Positions 8,800 through 17,533 are shown, counted from the first letter of the stretch. The stretch: 64,000 nt of DNA from Negativicutes bacterium (GCA_031292035.1 JARLHX010000252.1:27755-91754); one strand, 5' to 3'. The notes: a model not told the origin generated them from the letters alone. Numbers and translations: made by a program.

Positions 8800-8912
8800 T
8801 AACAGGAGGTGGTCTTCCGCTCTAACTCGACGTCGGAATGGTCTTGGCCAGCCGGAGGTTTCTCGCCCGGCCGGAGGTTGTGCCATAAAAACGTGAGATT
8901 GGAGGGAAGACT
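8800..8912 (+). promoter_or_regulatory. Leader with repeated Shine-Dalgarno-like motifs
   Basis: The transcript leader contains four GGAGG motifs: at 8805, two inside a direct repeat CCGGAGGTT (8852 and 8871), and the real one just before ATG 8913. The extra copies have no convincing open frames behind them. This may be a structured or ribosome-holding leader; the function is unknown. Confidence 0.35.
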
Positions 8913-9113
8913 ATGGAGAAACGCTTTAACAGGCTGCTCTGTCGCCTGACCCTGTTAGGATACCGTCCGTTTGAAATTCGGTCGATCCTGAGGGATACGG
9001 TGGGAGTGGAAATGCTCGATCTGGCTGATGACAGCCGGCTCGGCGTCGCCGTCGGTGCGCTCGAAATGTATGAGCGACTTGGCAGTGAGTTCAATCGCAG
9101 CTACAGTAAATAA
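8913..9113 (+). CDS. Small conserved-looking protein
   Basis: A 66-aa, mostly helical soluble protein (KRFNRLLCRLTLLGYRPFEI at the N-terminus) with no recognised domain. It has a strong promoter at 8724, a TTGGAGGG ribosome-binding site and its own terminator at 9122, so it is very likely a genuine monocistronic small gene. The function is unknown. Confidence 0.65.
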   Translation: MEKRFNRLLCRLTLLGYRPFEIRSILRDTVGVEMLDLADDSRLGVAVGALEMYERLGSEFNRSYSK

Positions 9114-9121
9114 AGACGAAT

Positions 9122-9157
9122 GGTACGGTCCGGCAATGCTCGGTACCGTGCCTTTTT
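9122..9157 (+). terminator. Rho-independent terminator
   Basis: GGTACGGT (9122-9129) pairs with ACCGTGCC (9145-9152, one wobble), followed by TTTTT. Confidence 0.8.
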
Positions 9158-9327
9158 GTTTATTGGCCAGGTGATCACAGCGTAATTTGTGCGAAAATGC
9201 GAGAATAATGGCGAAATACTGCTAAAGTTTGTCGCCGGAGAAGGATATTTGTAATAATGTCCGAATTCTGCAAATAAATGCCTTTATGGACGCGTACCAA
9301 TTCGGGAACCTGATAAGGAGAACCGCC

Positions 9328-10191
9328 GTGGCACAAGAAATATATGAATTAGGTCAATTCATTCCCCTGCATTACCACTACCAGATGCTGACCGACTCTT
9401 CGCGCATGAATGCTTTTCGCACCGCCATCGAGCAAGGCATCACCTCCGAGTACCGGGTGGCCGAGCTGGGGTGCGGTACCGGCGTCATGTCCTTTTTCGC
9501 CGCCCGGCAGGGGGCGCGGGTCTGGTCGGTGGAACGGAATCCGACACTGGTCGCAGCCAGCCGCAAATTTATCAGTGCCAATGGGATGGCCGACCGTGTC
9601 AAGGTATATGAAGCCGACGCGTCAACCTGGCTGCCGCCCGAACCAGTTGATGTGGTGATTTGTGAAATGCTGCACAGCGCCCTGCTCAGGGAAAAGCAGG
9701 TCCAGGTCATCGCCGCCTTTCGCGGTGCCCATCAGGCCCAGTTTGGTTTTGCTCCGCAATTTTTGCCTGGCGCTACTTTGCTGGCAGTCCAGCCGGTTCG
9801 GCAGTGCTATGATTTTTCCGGTTTTCATGCTCCGGTGCCCCTTTTTCAGCCGCCGTATGATCGATTGGGTGATTGCGAGCCCTGCAGCGAACCGGCGGTA
9901 TATGAAATCGTCGACTACGATCACGCTTCAGTGGGGTTGCTAGCGGCCGATGTGCTCTTTCCCTTTCAGGAAGACACGGAAATAAACGCTTTGCGGTTCA
10001 TCACCAAGAATGTGCTGGCCATGGATTTGGCCACAGGAATAACCATTGACTGGCATTCGCAGCATCTTGTCCTGCCACTGCCCCAGCCCTACGTCCTGTC
10101 GGCTGGGCAGGCCCTCAGGGTCTGCTTCGACTATTTGCCAGGCGATTCGATCGAAAAACTGACTGAAGCCATCCAGGCCGAGGTGATATAA
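9328..10191 (+). CDS. PRMT-like SAM-dependent methyltransferase
   Basis: A 287-aa class I methyltransferase. Motif I is VAELGCGTGVMSFFAA, the acidic SAM-ribose residue follows in VWSVERN, and VDVVICEMLHSALLREKQV sits where protein arginine methyltransferases have their glutamate-bearing loop, so the fold resembles PRMTs. The target could be a protein or a small molecule. I chose GTG 9328 because AAGGAG at 9315-9320 has ideal spacing; an upstream TTG (9229) has no such site. A terminator at 10297 follows. Confidence 0.82.
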   Translation: MAQEIYELGQFIPLHYHYQMLTDSSRMNAFRTAIEQGITSEYRVAELGCGTGVMSFFAARQGARVWSVERNPTLVAASRKFISANGMADRVKVYEADASTWLPPEPVDVVICEMLHSALLREKQVQVIAAFRGAHQAQFGFAPQFLPGATLLAVQPVRQCYDFSGFHAPVPLFQPPYDRLGDCEPCSEPAVYEIVDYDHASVGLLAADVLFPFQEDTEINALRFITKNVLAMDLATGITIDWHSQHLVLPLPQPYVLSAGQALRVCFDYLPGDSIEKLTEAIQAEVI

Positions 10192-10296
10192 TCCGGCAGT
10201 GGATGAAACACTGAGAGATAGCGTAATGATTGGACCTTTTCAGCCTGGTAAAGTGAGGCTGAATGGGCACTTGCAACCAACTGCATAGGTAAGGCG

Positions 10297-10329
10297 AAAA
10301 CATCATGCCGATTGGCCTGATGTTTTTTT
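10297..10329 (+). terminator. Rho-independent terminator
   Basis: AACATCA (10299-10305) pairs with TGATGTT (10318-10324), extended by an internal GCC/GGC, and is followed by a run of seven or more T. Confidence 0.85.
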
Positions 10330-10454
10330 GTTTATCTGGGGTGTTTGAGTGTCCGATACGGCGATTGATTAGATTTGTGCGCAAAATTCATCAGTCTTCA
10401 TTGTTTATTACCAATCAAAATCAATGGGCATCATCCTTTTAGCGAAACCAGAGA

Positions 10455-10471
10455 TTGGCACGGAATTTGCA
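10455..10471 (+). promoter_or_regulatory. Sigma-54 (RpoN) promoter
   Basis: TTGGCACGGAATTTGCA matches the -24/-12 consensus TGGCACG-N4-TTGCW. The invariant GG (10457-10458) and GC (10469-10470) are separated by exactly 10 bases. It lies about 75 bases before the ATG at 10546. Sigma-54 promoters need an enhancer-binding activator; none is encoded next to it. Confidence 0.8.
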
Positions 10472-10477
10472 TTATAA

Positions 10478-10484
10478 TGTCGAA
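10478..10484 (+). promoter_or_regulatory. Candidate Spo0A box
   Basis: TGTCGAA, the core of the Spo0A recognition sequence, lies just downstream of the sigma-54 promoter. A single 7-mer is weak evidence by itself. Confidence 0.35.
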
Positions 10485-10545
10485 TATAGTCGAAGTGGTA
10501 ATGAAAACCGATTAGTTTTTGCACAAGATTAGGAGGAAAAGCAAC

Positions 10546-10782
10546 ATGTCATTCCGAGGAACAGATAAAACTAGAGAAGTCACTGTTGGTGATCAGGTAC
10601 GTATTTTGGCAGGAGATTGTTACTTCGGATACCGGGGAATCATCAAACGAAAATTGGAACCGATCTTTATTCTGCTGACTGACGAATTTTGCGATTTATA
10701 TGAGGTAACGATGACTGCCCCGCAAAACGAAAATGGTCAGCAGCGGGTGTTTCCGATGCAGTGTCTGATCAGTGAGCGTTAG
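10546..10782 (+). CDS. Small KOW-like protein of unknown function
   Basis: A 78-aa soluble protein. VTVGDQVRILAGDCYFGYRG resembles a KOW/SH3-like beta-barrel start, as in small nucleic-acid-binding proteins, but the match is by eye only. AGGAGG at 10531-10536 sets ATG 10546 rather than the in-frame ATG at 10519. It is the first gene behind the sigma-54 promoter and is followed 20 bases later by a 30-aa membrane peptide gene, so the two probably form a small operon. Confidence 0.65.
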   Translation: MSFRGTDKTREVTVGDQVRILAGDCYFGYRGIIKRKLEPIFILLTDEFCDLYEVTMTAPQNENGQQRVFPMQCLISER

Positions 10783-10802
10783 ACGGATTGGAGGAAGAGA
10801 AG

Positions 10803-10895
10803 ATGGGATATATCGTGTTTGCTATTGGACTACTGGCGGCGATGTCGGCGGTGTCTATCGGCCTGTTTCTGCGCACCTATTCCATGATCATGTAA
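10803..10895 (+). CDS. 30-aa single-span membrane peptide
   Basis: A short reading frame starting MGYIVFAIGLLAAMSAVS and ending YSMIM-stop. Nearly the whole length is one hydrophobic helix. It has a good ribosome-binding site (TTGGAGGAAG, 10789-10798) and lies 20 bases after the 78-aa gene, so it is probably translated as part of the sigma-54 operon. Function unknown; small membrane peptides of this size often modulate a neighbouring membrane protein, and the next gene encodes a membrane sensor. Confidence 0.55.
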   Translation: MGYIVFAIGLLAAMSAVSIGLFLRTYSMIM

Positions 10896-10975
10896 ATTAT
10901 CATTAGACGGTTCACGGCGCTGTTTGTCAGACTGTGAAAATGATCACTCCCATCACGCAGGTTTCTATCTGTTTC

Positions 10976-10982
10976 TGTCGAA
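10976..10982 (+). promoter_or_regulatory. Candidate Spo0A box
   Basis: TGTCGAA lies 37 bases before the start of the large GGDEF/HD-GYP gene. The assignment is by motif only. Confidence 0.35.
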
Positions 10983-11018
10983 ATATGCAGGTACAGAGTC
11001 AGGTGGGGATGTGAGCAG

Positions 11019-14000
11019 ATGCAGAATGTTCGCAACAGGATAAGTTCTTGGCTGGATCATGCCAATATGGCTATCGTGCTGGGAATCATCGCCCTTTCCG
11101 CCATCTGTGCGGTTTGGGTTGTTACTGTGTCCAGGATCGATTTTGAGCGGCAGCAGGAGATACAGGTCATTACCCAGACCAATGATCATCTGGTGCGCGC
11201 TTTTGAAGAGAATGTCCGCCAGCACCTGGAGCAAATGGACGAGGTGCTGCTGTTTGTCAAATATGACTATGAGAAAAACGGCAGGGTGACAGAGGCGGTG
11301 CAGGCGAGGCTGGAGGCGACGAAAGCCATTCCGGTCATCCATGTGTCGGTGATCGATGAACAGGGCAGCTATATTGCCAGCAATCTGCCGGAGCTCCTGT
11401 GGCGAAACGACGCTGATCGGGAATATTTCCGGATCCATATGACAGAGGATAACGGCAGTCTGTATATTGCTCCCCCCACCGTCGGGCGGACCACCGGGAA
11501 AGCGACTTTCCATGTCAGCCGTCGACTCAATAAACCGGACGGAAGCTTCGCCGGTGTGGCGGTGATCGGGGTCGATGTCGCCTATTTTGCCAATTTCTAC
11601 CGCGATATGGAGCTGGGCAAAGACTATGGGATCACACTGGCCGGCCGGGACGGAATTATCCGGGTACGGCAGGTCGGCGATCAACTGTTTTATGGCACAA
11701 ACGCCAAAGAGGCGCCGCTATTTCGCTATGTCAGCCAGGCCGATGTCGGTTCATTTGTCGATGAATCGTTTATCGACAAAACACGCCGGATCTATAGCTA
11801 CCGGGCGATGCACGATTTCCCCCTGGTTTTGAATGTGTCGGTGTTGGAAAGCACCGCCCTGGCCAATTTTCACCAACGGCAGCAGCTTTATTTCACTAAG
11901 GCGGTGATTGCCAGCCTGGTTCTGGCAGCGGTATTCTGGCTGCTGGCGCGGATGACCCGGGCTCTCAGGAAGGCCAAACAGGGTCTGGAGACTACGGTGG
12001 CTGAGCGGACCAAAGAACTCTTAGACAGCAACGAACGGCTGGGAGCTTCGGAAGAAGAACTTCGTCAGCAGCTGGATGAACTATCCAGTCGCGAAGAAGA
12101 GATCCGGATGCAGAATATCGTCCTTGCCATGCTGCACCTGACAGCCCTCGGCCTGATGAACCGTCTCGACATTGAAGAGCTCTTGGCGGCGATTGTGACT
12201 GAAGCCGCCCAACTGATCGGCAGCGAGCACGGCTTTATCAGCCTGATCGATGAAGAGCAGGGAGCTTTTGTCCGCCGGGTCGGGATCGGCTATTTCAAAG
12301 ATGCAAATGTGAAAATCAACCCGCTTGACCGGGGGCTGGACGGGGTTGTTTACAAGACCGGTCGCACGGTTGTGGTAAACGACTACAGCACTTGGGAGCA
12401 CCGGATACAGGGGGCTTTCCACGACCAACTGCGCGCCATGGTCGAGGTGCCGCTCAAAAGCGGCGGCAACATCATCGGCACTTTCGGGCTGGCCTATCTT
12501 TCATCAGAGCGGAAATTCGCTGAGAGGGAGGTGGTATTGCTCGACCGGTTTGCCGAACTGGCGTCGATCGCCATGGACAACGCGACCCTGGTTGCGTCCT
12601 ACCAGAAAGAGATCGAGGAGCATCGCCAGACGGAAAAGCTGCAGAAAGCGCTGTATCAGATCTCGGAAACAGTCAGCTCCTCCGACAATCTGGCGGATTT
12701 GTTCCGCTCGGTTCATGCCATCATTGACGAGCTCATTCCAGCCAAGAATTTTATGATCGCCCTCTATGACGGCAAAAATGGGATGATCCATTTTCCTTAC
12801 CGCGTGGATGAAAAGGATGGCAATCCCGGCAGCCGCAAGGTCGGCAAGGGACTGACTGAATATATCGTACGGACCGGAAAACCGCTGCTCATCAATCCCG
12901 AGATCCGCGCCGAGCTGGAAAGACAGGGAGAAATCGTCTCGGTCGGGACGGTCAGCACCGACTGGCTGGGAGTTCCCTTAAAGACGGCGAACAATCAGAC
13001 TATCGGGGTCATGGCGGTGCAGAGTTTTGCCGGTGAACTGCGCTATACCGAAAAAGACCAGGAAATACTGACCTTTGTATCCAACCAGGTCGCAATGGCT
13101 ATCGAACGCAAACAAGCCGAGGAAAATTCGAAATACCTCGCAAACTATGATGCTCTGACCGGCCTGCATAACAGAGCCTACTTCGACCGCGAACTCAGCC
13201 GTACCCGCGGCGCGGCAGATATGCCGGTCGCTATCGTGATCTGTGATACTGACGGACTCAAGCTGGTTAACGACACCTTCGGCCACGCCGCCGGCGACCG
13301 GCTGCTCAAGGTGACGGCCCAACTGATCAAGGGTGTCCTCCAGGCCGGCGATGTGGCGGCCCGCATCGGCGGCGATGAGTTTGCCATCCTCCTGCCCAAA
13401 AGCGATGAAGGGGCGACCCGGCTTCTTGTCAACCGCCTGCAGGCCCAAATCACCGCCCACAACCGGCAGCAGCCCGGGGTACCGCTCAGCATTTCTGTCG
13501 GCTATGGGGTCAGAAGCGACATGGACGCCTCTTTGCAGGAACTGGTCAAAGAAGCGGATAACCATATGTACCGGGAAAAACTGCACCATTCCCAGAGTGC
13601 GCGCAGCGCCATCATCCAGACGGTGATGAAGCTCTTGGAGGAACGGGATTTTGTTACCGAAGAGCACGCCGAGAGACTACAGGATTTTGCCAGCAACCTG
13701 GCCCGCAAGCTCAACCTGACGGAAGCGCAAATTGCTGAAATCCGCCTTCTTGCCAAATTCCATGACATTGGCAAGGTGGGGGTTCCGGACCATATTTTGC
13801 TCAAGGCGGGACCGCTTACCGCCGAGGAGCGGATTGAGATCCAGCGGCACTGCGAAATCGGCTGCCGGATCGCCCAGTCGTCGCCCGATCTTCTGCCGGT
13901 GGCTGACTGGATTCTCAAACATCAGGAATGGTGGAACGGCGGCGGATATCCCCTGGGGATCAGGGGCGAGGAAATCCCTCTGGAGTGCCGCATCGTTGCC

Positions 14001-14144
14001 ATCGCCGACGCCTATGACGCCATGACATCAGACCGTCCCTACCGCAAGGCAATGAGTCATGAAGCCGCGCTGGCCGAACTGAAACGCTGCGCCGGCAGTC
14101 AATTTGATCCAGAGCTGGTGGAACTGTTTGTCGCCGCCGATTAA
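11019..14144 (+). CDS. Membrane sensor with dCache, GAF, GAF, GGDEF and HD-GYP domains
   Basis: A 1041-aa c-di-GMP signalling protein. Membrane segments near 17-38 and 294-312 flank a dCache-type extracellular sensor. A coiled coil (318-365), two GAF domains (about 385-530 and 545-695), a GGDEF domain (intact GGDEF at 784-788) and an HD-GYP phosphodiesterase domain (HD at 915-916, GGYP at 975-978) follow. It can in principle both make and degrade c-di-GMP. The inhibitory I-site RxxD before GGDEF reads QAGD, so product inhibition is probably lost. A GEMM riboswitch elsewhere in the window is a plausible reader of its product. A terminator follows immediately. Confidence 0.92.
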   Translation: MQNVRNRISSWLDHANMAIVLGIIALSAICAVWVVTVSRIDFERQQEIQVITQTNDHLVRAFEENVRQHLEQMDEVLLFVKYDYEKNGRVTEAVQARLEATKAIPVIHVSVIDEQGSYIASNLPELLWRNDADREYFRIHMTEDNGSLYIAPPTVGRTTGKATFHVSRRLNKPDGSFAGVAVIGVDVAYFANFYRDMELGKDYGITLAGRDGIIRVRQVGDQLFYGTNAKEAPLFRYVSQADVGSFVDESFIDKTRRIYSYRAMHDFPLVLNVSVLESTALANFHQRQQLYFTKAVIASLVLAAVFWLLARMTRALRKAKQGLETTVAERTKELLDSNERLGASEEELRQQLDELSSREEEIRMQNIVLAMLHLTALGLMNRLDIEELLAAIVTEAAQLIGSEHGFISLIDEEQGAFVRRVGIGYFKDANVKINPLDRGLDGVVYKTGRTVVVNDYSTWEHRIQGAFHDQLRAMVEVPLKSGGNIIGTFGLAYLSSERKFAEREVVLLDRFAELASIAMDNATLVASYQKEIEEHRQTEKLQKALYQISETVSSSDNLADLFRSVHAIIDELIPAKNFMIALYDGKNGMIHFPYRVDEKDGNPGSRKVGKGLTEYIVRTGKPLLINPEIRAELERQGEIVSVGTVSTDWLGVPLKTANNQTIGVMAVQSFAGELRYTEKDQEILTFVSNQVAMAIERKQAEENSKYLANYDALTGLHNRAYFDRELSRTRGAADMPVAIVICDTDGLKLVNDTFGHAAGDRLLKVTAQLIKGVLQAGDVAARIGGDEFAILLPKSDEGATRLLVNRLQAQITAHNRQQPGVPLSISVGYGVRSDMDASLQELVKEADNHMYREKLHHSQSARSAIIQTVMKLLEERDFVTEEHAERLQDFASNLARKLNLTEAQIAEIRLLAKFHDIGKVGVPDHILLKAGPLTAEERIEIQRHCEIGCRIAQSSPDLLPVADWILKHQEWWNGGGYPLGIRGEEIPLECRIVAIADAYDAMTSDRPYRKAMSHEAALAELKRCAGSQFDPELVELFVAAD

Positions 14145-14174
14145 AAGACTTGGCAAAAGCCAAGTCTTTTCTTA
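14143..14174 (+). terminator. Rho-independent terminator
   Basis: AAAAGACTTGGC (14143-14154) and GCCAAGTCTTTT (14159-14170) form a perfect 12-bp stem with an AAAA loop; the stop codon of the preceding gene overlaps its base. Confidence 0.9.
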
Positions 14175-14304
14175 TTTTCAAGAAGAAGGAACTTTGTCTT
14201 TTTGCCACGAATAATTATTTGCGACAGTAGGTGCTAAATATCGACATTATTGGGCGAGGCTGGTCAAATTCAAAGCAGATGAAGCGAGTGGAGGGAAAAG
14301 CGGA

Positions 14305-15483
14305 ATGAAAGCATTTTTGGCACGGCAGCCGATTTTCACCAGACATATGGGCGTTGTCGCCTATCAACTGTTATTCCGGTGTGATGGCAGCCTATGTGAC
14401 GATCTGGCGGCCGCCTTTGGCGAAATCGGGCCGGAACGGCTGACCGGCAACAAGAAAGTGTTTGTGCCGTATGCTGCGGCCCTGATCGACGGTGAAATTT
14501 CCCGGCAACTGCCGCGGCAACTGATCGTGGTCGACATCAGCGGCGAGCTGCAGTCTGGCGGCGATATGACCGCGACCTGCCGGATTTTGCGGGAACTCGG
14601 TTACTCGATCATCGCCGATGCGGCGCTATTCGGACCAGCCTTTCATTATGTCCGCGAATGGGTGAATATCATGAAAGTCGACTTTCATGCCGTTGCCGCC
14701 GATCAGAGGCAAGCTGCCGCCAAGGAAGCAGGAGCTGCCAACTGCGAGATCTGGGCCCAAAATGTGCATACCCGGAAAGACTTCGACGAGGCGGCCAATT
14801 TGGGGGCCAGCTATATCCAGGGTTACTTTTTCACTGAGCCGCAGCCGGTGGCCGGGAGTCAGCTCGCCACCACCAGAAGCCAGTATTTCCGGATACTGAG
14901 CGAACTGTCAGGGGCTGAAATCGATTATAACAGCCTAGAAACCATCATCCAGCATGATGTGGGTTTTTCCTATAAGCTCTTAAAATTTGTAAATTCGGCG
15001 GCCTTTGGCTTCAAAGCGACCATTCATTCCATCAAACAAGCTCTGGTCCTGTTGGGTAAAAAGGAAGTGGTGGAATGGGTCTCCTCGCTGGCCATCCGCG
15101 AGGCCGGGGGCAATAAGCCGCAGGAAATAGCCGTCCTGTCGATCGCCAGAGGCAAAATGGGCGAGATGCTCGCCACCAGGACCGGGATGGGCGCGCGCTC
15201 CACTGATCTTTTTCTCATGGGGATCTTTTCCCTGATCGACTGCCTGCTTGACCGCCCATTGCTGGATGTCCTGGCAGAGCTGCCCATTTCCGGCGACGTG
15301 AAAGCAGCTCTGCTCGGTGAGGCCAATCCGCTCGGCGATGTTCTCGGACTCATTCTGGCTTATGAAAAAGGCGACTGGGAGCTGTTTTCCGAACTGGCGG
15401 CTAAGCTCCAGGTTCCGGAAGAAGCGGTGCCTGATCTCTATTTCAATGCGATGCTGTGGGCTGGCAACCTGATTCACATTTAG
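14305..15483 (+). CDS. EAL-like/HDOD signalling protein (YuxH type)
   Basis: A 392-aa cytoplasmic protein with an N-terminal EAL-like domain (about 1-190) and a C-terminal HDOD domain (about 195-390, beginning near SQYFRILSELSG). The position of the EAL motif reads YQLLFR and other metal ligands are not obvious, so the domain is probably a non-catalytic c-di-GMP binder or partner-binding module. It follows the GGDEF/HD-GYP gene by 160 bases but has its own ribosome-binding site (GGAGGG), and terminators lie on both sides. Confidence 0.88.
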   Translation: MKAFLARQPIFTRHMGVVAYQLLFRCDGSLCDDLAAAFGEIGPERLTGNKKVFVPYAAALIDGEISRQLPRQLIVVDISGELQSGGDMTATCRILRELGYSIIADAALFGPAFHYVREWVNIMKVDFHAVAADQRQAAAKEAGAANCEIWAQNVHTRKDFDEAANLGASYIQGYFFTEPQPVAGSQLATTRSQYFRILSELSGAEIDYNSLETIIQHDVGFSYKLLKFVNSAAFGFKATIHSIKQALVLLGKKEVVEWVSSLAIREAGGNKPQEIAVLSIARGKMGEMLATRTGMGARSTDLFLMGIFSLIDCLLDRPLLDVLAELPISGDVKAALLGEANPLGDVLGLILAYEKGDWELFSELAAKLQVPEEAVPDLYFNAMLWAGNLIHI

Positions 15484-15499
15484 CCGCCAGAGTACGGTC

Positions 15500-15533
15500 A
15501 AAAAAAGCCCGGGGAGCTTCCCCGGGCTTTTTT
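15500..15533. terminator. Rho-independent terminator
   Basis: AAAAAAGCCCGGGG and CCCCGGGCTTTTTT form a perfect 14-bp stem around AGCTT, usable in either direction. Confidence 0.92.
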
Positions 15534-15651
15534 ATGCCAGATCTTGGCTGGCTGACAGCCGTCCCTGCGGCAGGAGAAGGGTCCGGTCAGGCGGAATAAT
15601 AGAAGTGAATACAGGATATATGCAGTACAAGATAAAGGAGGACCTTTCAGT

Positions 15652-16275
15652 ATGAAAAAAACAGCGATAAGGCTTGCCCTGGCAGCGATCATTTGCCTGA
15701 CGACGGCGCTGCCGGTTTTTGCCGAGGCGCCTGCTCAGACGCTGGCCGGACTCAAGTCCTTTGCCATCGAGGGAGTCGGCACTGCCTCACTTTCCGGCAA
15801 CATTGTCTTTGCCAGCGCGGTGGGCACCGAGACTATGAAAAACATGGAAACCCAGTATGATCTGACCGCCACTGCTGACGGCAATTCACATTATGCCCGG
15901 CTGCTGGTTTATAAAGACGGCCGCGATATGGGGCCGGCCCTGGCCCTGGTGGATTTGGTGGAGTTCAAGCCAGAGCTGGTGGCCCTAATGTCCAGCACCG
16001 GCCAGAAACTGCTGACCAGAAAAATGGAAGAAAACGGCGCCAAGTTGTTAGAATGGCTGCCGCCCAGCAAGATATCGGTCCAAAAACACAATGGGGTACA
16101 GTTTGGCTCGCGCTTTATTCTCGCCGAAAAATTTCCGATCCCGATGTACGCCACTGTCGCCGTCTACCCCGGAGATGGCAAGCTAACCGGGATCGCCCTG
16201 ATGTGTCCTGACAGCGACCGGACATATTGGCAGCCGGTGTTTACCCAACTGATCACTAGTCTTGTGGCCAACTGA
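15652..16275 (+). CDS. Secreted protein of unknown function
   Basis: A 207-aa protein with a typical signal peptide (KKTAIR, hydrophobic core, cleavage near VFAEA at about residue 24). The mature region is an alpha/beta mix ending with SDRTYWQPVFTQLITSL, somewhat like small exported domains that bind lipids or act in stress, but I do not recognise a family. AAAGGAGG precedes the ATG. It is monocistronic, with a terminator before it. Confidence 0.7.
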   Translation: MKKTAIRLALAAIICLTTALPVFAEAPAQTLAGLKSFAIEGVGTASLSGNIVFASAVGTETMKNMETQYDLTATADGNSHYARLLVYKDGRDMGPALALVDLVEFKPELVALMSSTGQKLLTRKMEENGAKLLEWLPPSKISVQKHNGVQFGSRFILAEKFPIPMYATVAVYPGDGKLTGIALMCPDSDRTYWQPVFTQLITSLVAN

Positions 16276-16466
16276 AGAAAAGATTAAGATTTGGTTAAAA
16301 TAGGGCTGCATTGCTGCGGCCCTTTTTGCTGCAGCGGTGCTGGAATGGGCGCGCCAAGGGGGCGAATCTTGCCGTTGACTGCAAAAAAAGGAGAAAATCC
16401 ATATCGCGACAGGCAGGACTTGGCGCATGGAGGGAGAACATGCATAGAAAAGAAAGGGGAGACCAT

Positions 16467-17474
16467 ATGGACAAGATTCGTTTAGGCAGAACCAATCTAA
16501 ATGTAACGCGCATCAGTTTCGGCGCCCTGCCGATTCAGCGCTGCACTATGGAGGAAGCCGGGCCGGTACTCAACGCCGCCCTGGACGCCGGCATCAACTT
16601 TGTCGACACCGCCCGGGCCTACACTGACAGCGAGGTTAAAATCGGTGAGCACATTTCCTCCCGGCGAGGCGAGTACTATCTGGCGACCAAGAGTTTTGGC
16701 CGGGATAAGGCTACCATGGCCAAAGACATCGACATCAGTCTGGCCAATATGCGCACCGACCATATCGATTTGTACCAGATCCACAATCTGCAGCGGCGCG
16801 AGGATTTTGAGACTGTCATGGCTCCCGGCGGGGCATTGGAAGCCCTCAAAGAAGCCCAGGCCGCCGGCAAGATCCGCCATATCGGCGTGACCGGCCACAG
16901 CATTCCGCTGGTAACCGAAGCCGCCAGAACAGGCGAGTTCAGCACCGTGCAGGTGCCTTTCAATTTTATTGAGACCAAGGCGCTGGAGGAACTCATTCCG
17001 CTGGCCAAGAGCATGGATATCGGCGTAATCGCCATGAAACCTCTGGGCGGCGGCCAGGTCAAAAGCTATAGCCTGGCGCTGAAATATCTCTATGAGCAGG
17101 GGGACACGGTGGCCATACCCGGCATGGACGAGATCGCCCACATCAACGAGAATTTGGCAGTAACGAAAAACTTTACCCCCCTCACAGCCGCCGAAAAACA
17201 AATCCTGGCTGACGAGGCCAAAGAGCTGGGCAACAGCTTTTGCCGCCGCTGCGGCTACTGCAAACCCTGTACGGTGGGCATCGATATCCCTACTGTTTTC
17301 ATCTGGTATTTGCAGTATACCCGCTATGGACTCAAAGGGCCGATGGGCAGCCGTTATAACGGCCTCAAGGTCAAGGCGTCCGACTGTACCCAGTGCGGCG
17401 TCTGCGAAAAACGCTGTCCGTATGACCTGCCGATCCGGGAGCGGATGAAGACCATCGCCGCCGAAATGGGCTAA
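16467..17474 (+). CDS. Aldo/keto reductase with C-terminal 4Fe-4S domain
   Basis: A 335-aa protein: an aldo/keto reductase barrel (DTARAYTDSE active-site Asp/Tyr region, NLQRRED, conserved Lys in LATKSFG) followed by a ferredoxin-like tail with CRRCGYCKPC and CTQCGVCEKRCP cysteine clusters. Such fusions are common in anaerobes and may couple NAD(P)H to iron-sulfur electron carriers. The ATG at 16467 follows AAAGGGGAG; the frame is open upstream but without a better start. A terminator at 17497 follows. Confidence 0.9.
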   Translation: MDKIRLGRTNLNVTRISFGALPIQRCTMEEAGPVLNAALDAGINFVDTARAYTDSEVKIGEHISSRRGEYYLATKSFGRDKATMAKDIDISLANMRTDHIDLYQIHNLQRREDFETVMAPGGALEALKEAQAAGKIRHIGVTGHSIPLVTEAARTGEFSTVQVPFNFIETKALEELIPLAKSMDIGVIAMKPLGGGQVKSYSLALKYLYEQGDTVAIPGMDEIAHINENLAVTKNFTPLTAAEKQILADEAKELGNSFCRRCGYCKPCTVGIDIPTVFIWYLQYTRYGLKGPMGSRYNGLKVKASDCTQCGVCEKRCPYDLPIRERMKTIAAEMG

Positions 17475-17496
17475 AATTTGCACTGAAATAGTTTGG

Positions 17497-17533
17497 AGAG
17501 TGACCGGCGTTATTTGCCGGTCACTCTTTATTT
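17497..17533 (+). terminator. Rho-independent terminator
   Basis: AGAGTGACCGGC (17497-17508) and GCCGGTCACTCT (17516-17527) form a perfect 12-bp stem followed by TTATTT. Confidence 0.85.

Larger units (their letters stand above)
10192..10545 (+). other. Intergenic region with hairpins and a sigma-54 promoter
   Basis: After the methyltransferase stop there is a hairpin TTCAGCCT/AGGCTGAA (10239-10263) and then a terminator at 10297. These could be a 3' UTR or a small RNA that I cannot assign. The right half holds the sigma-54-type promoter at 10455 and a Spo0A-like box at 10478. No protein gene is seen. Confidence 0.5.

Noticed and set aside
8809..8951. GTG-start leader peptide overlapping the 66-aa gene
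   Set aside because: The GTG overlaps the putative ribosome-binding site and the translation has no coding character.
16497..17483. A 328-codon open frame on the minus strand
   Set aside because: It is the antisense shadow of the aldo/keto reductase gene in GC-rich DNA; the sense strand has clear family motifs and a ribosome-binding site.
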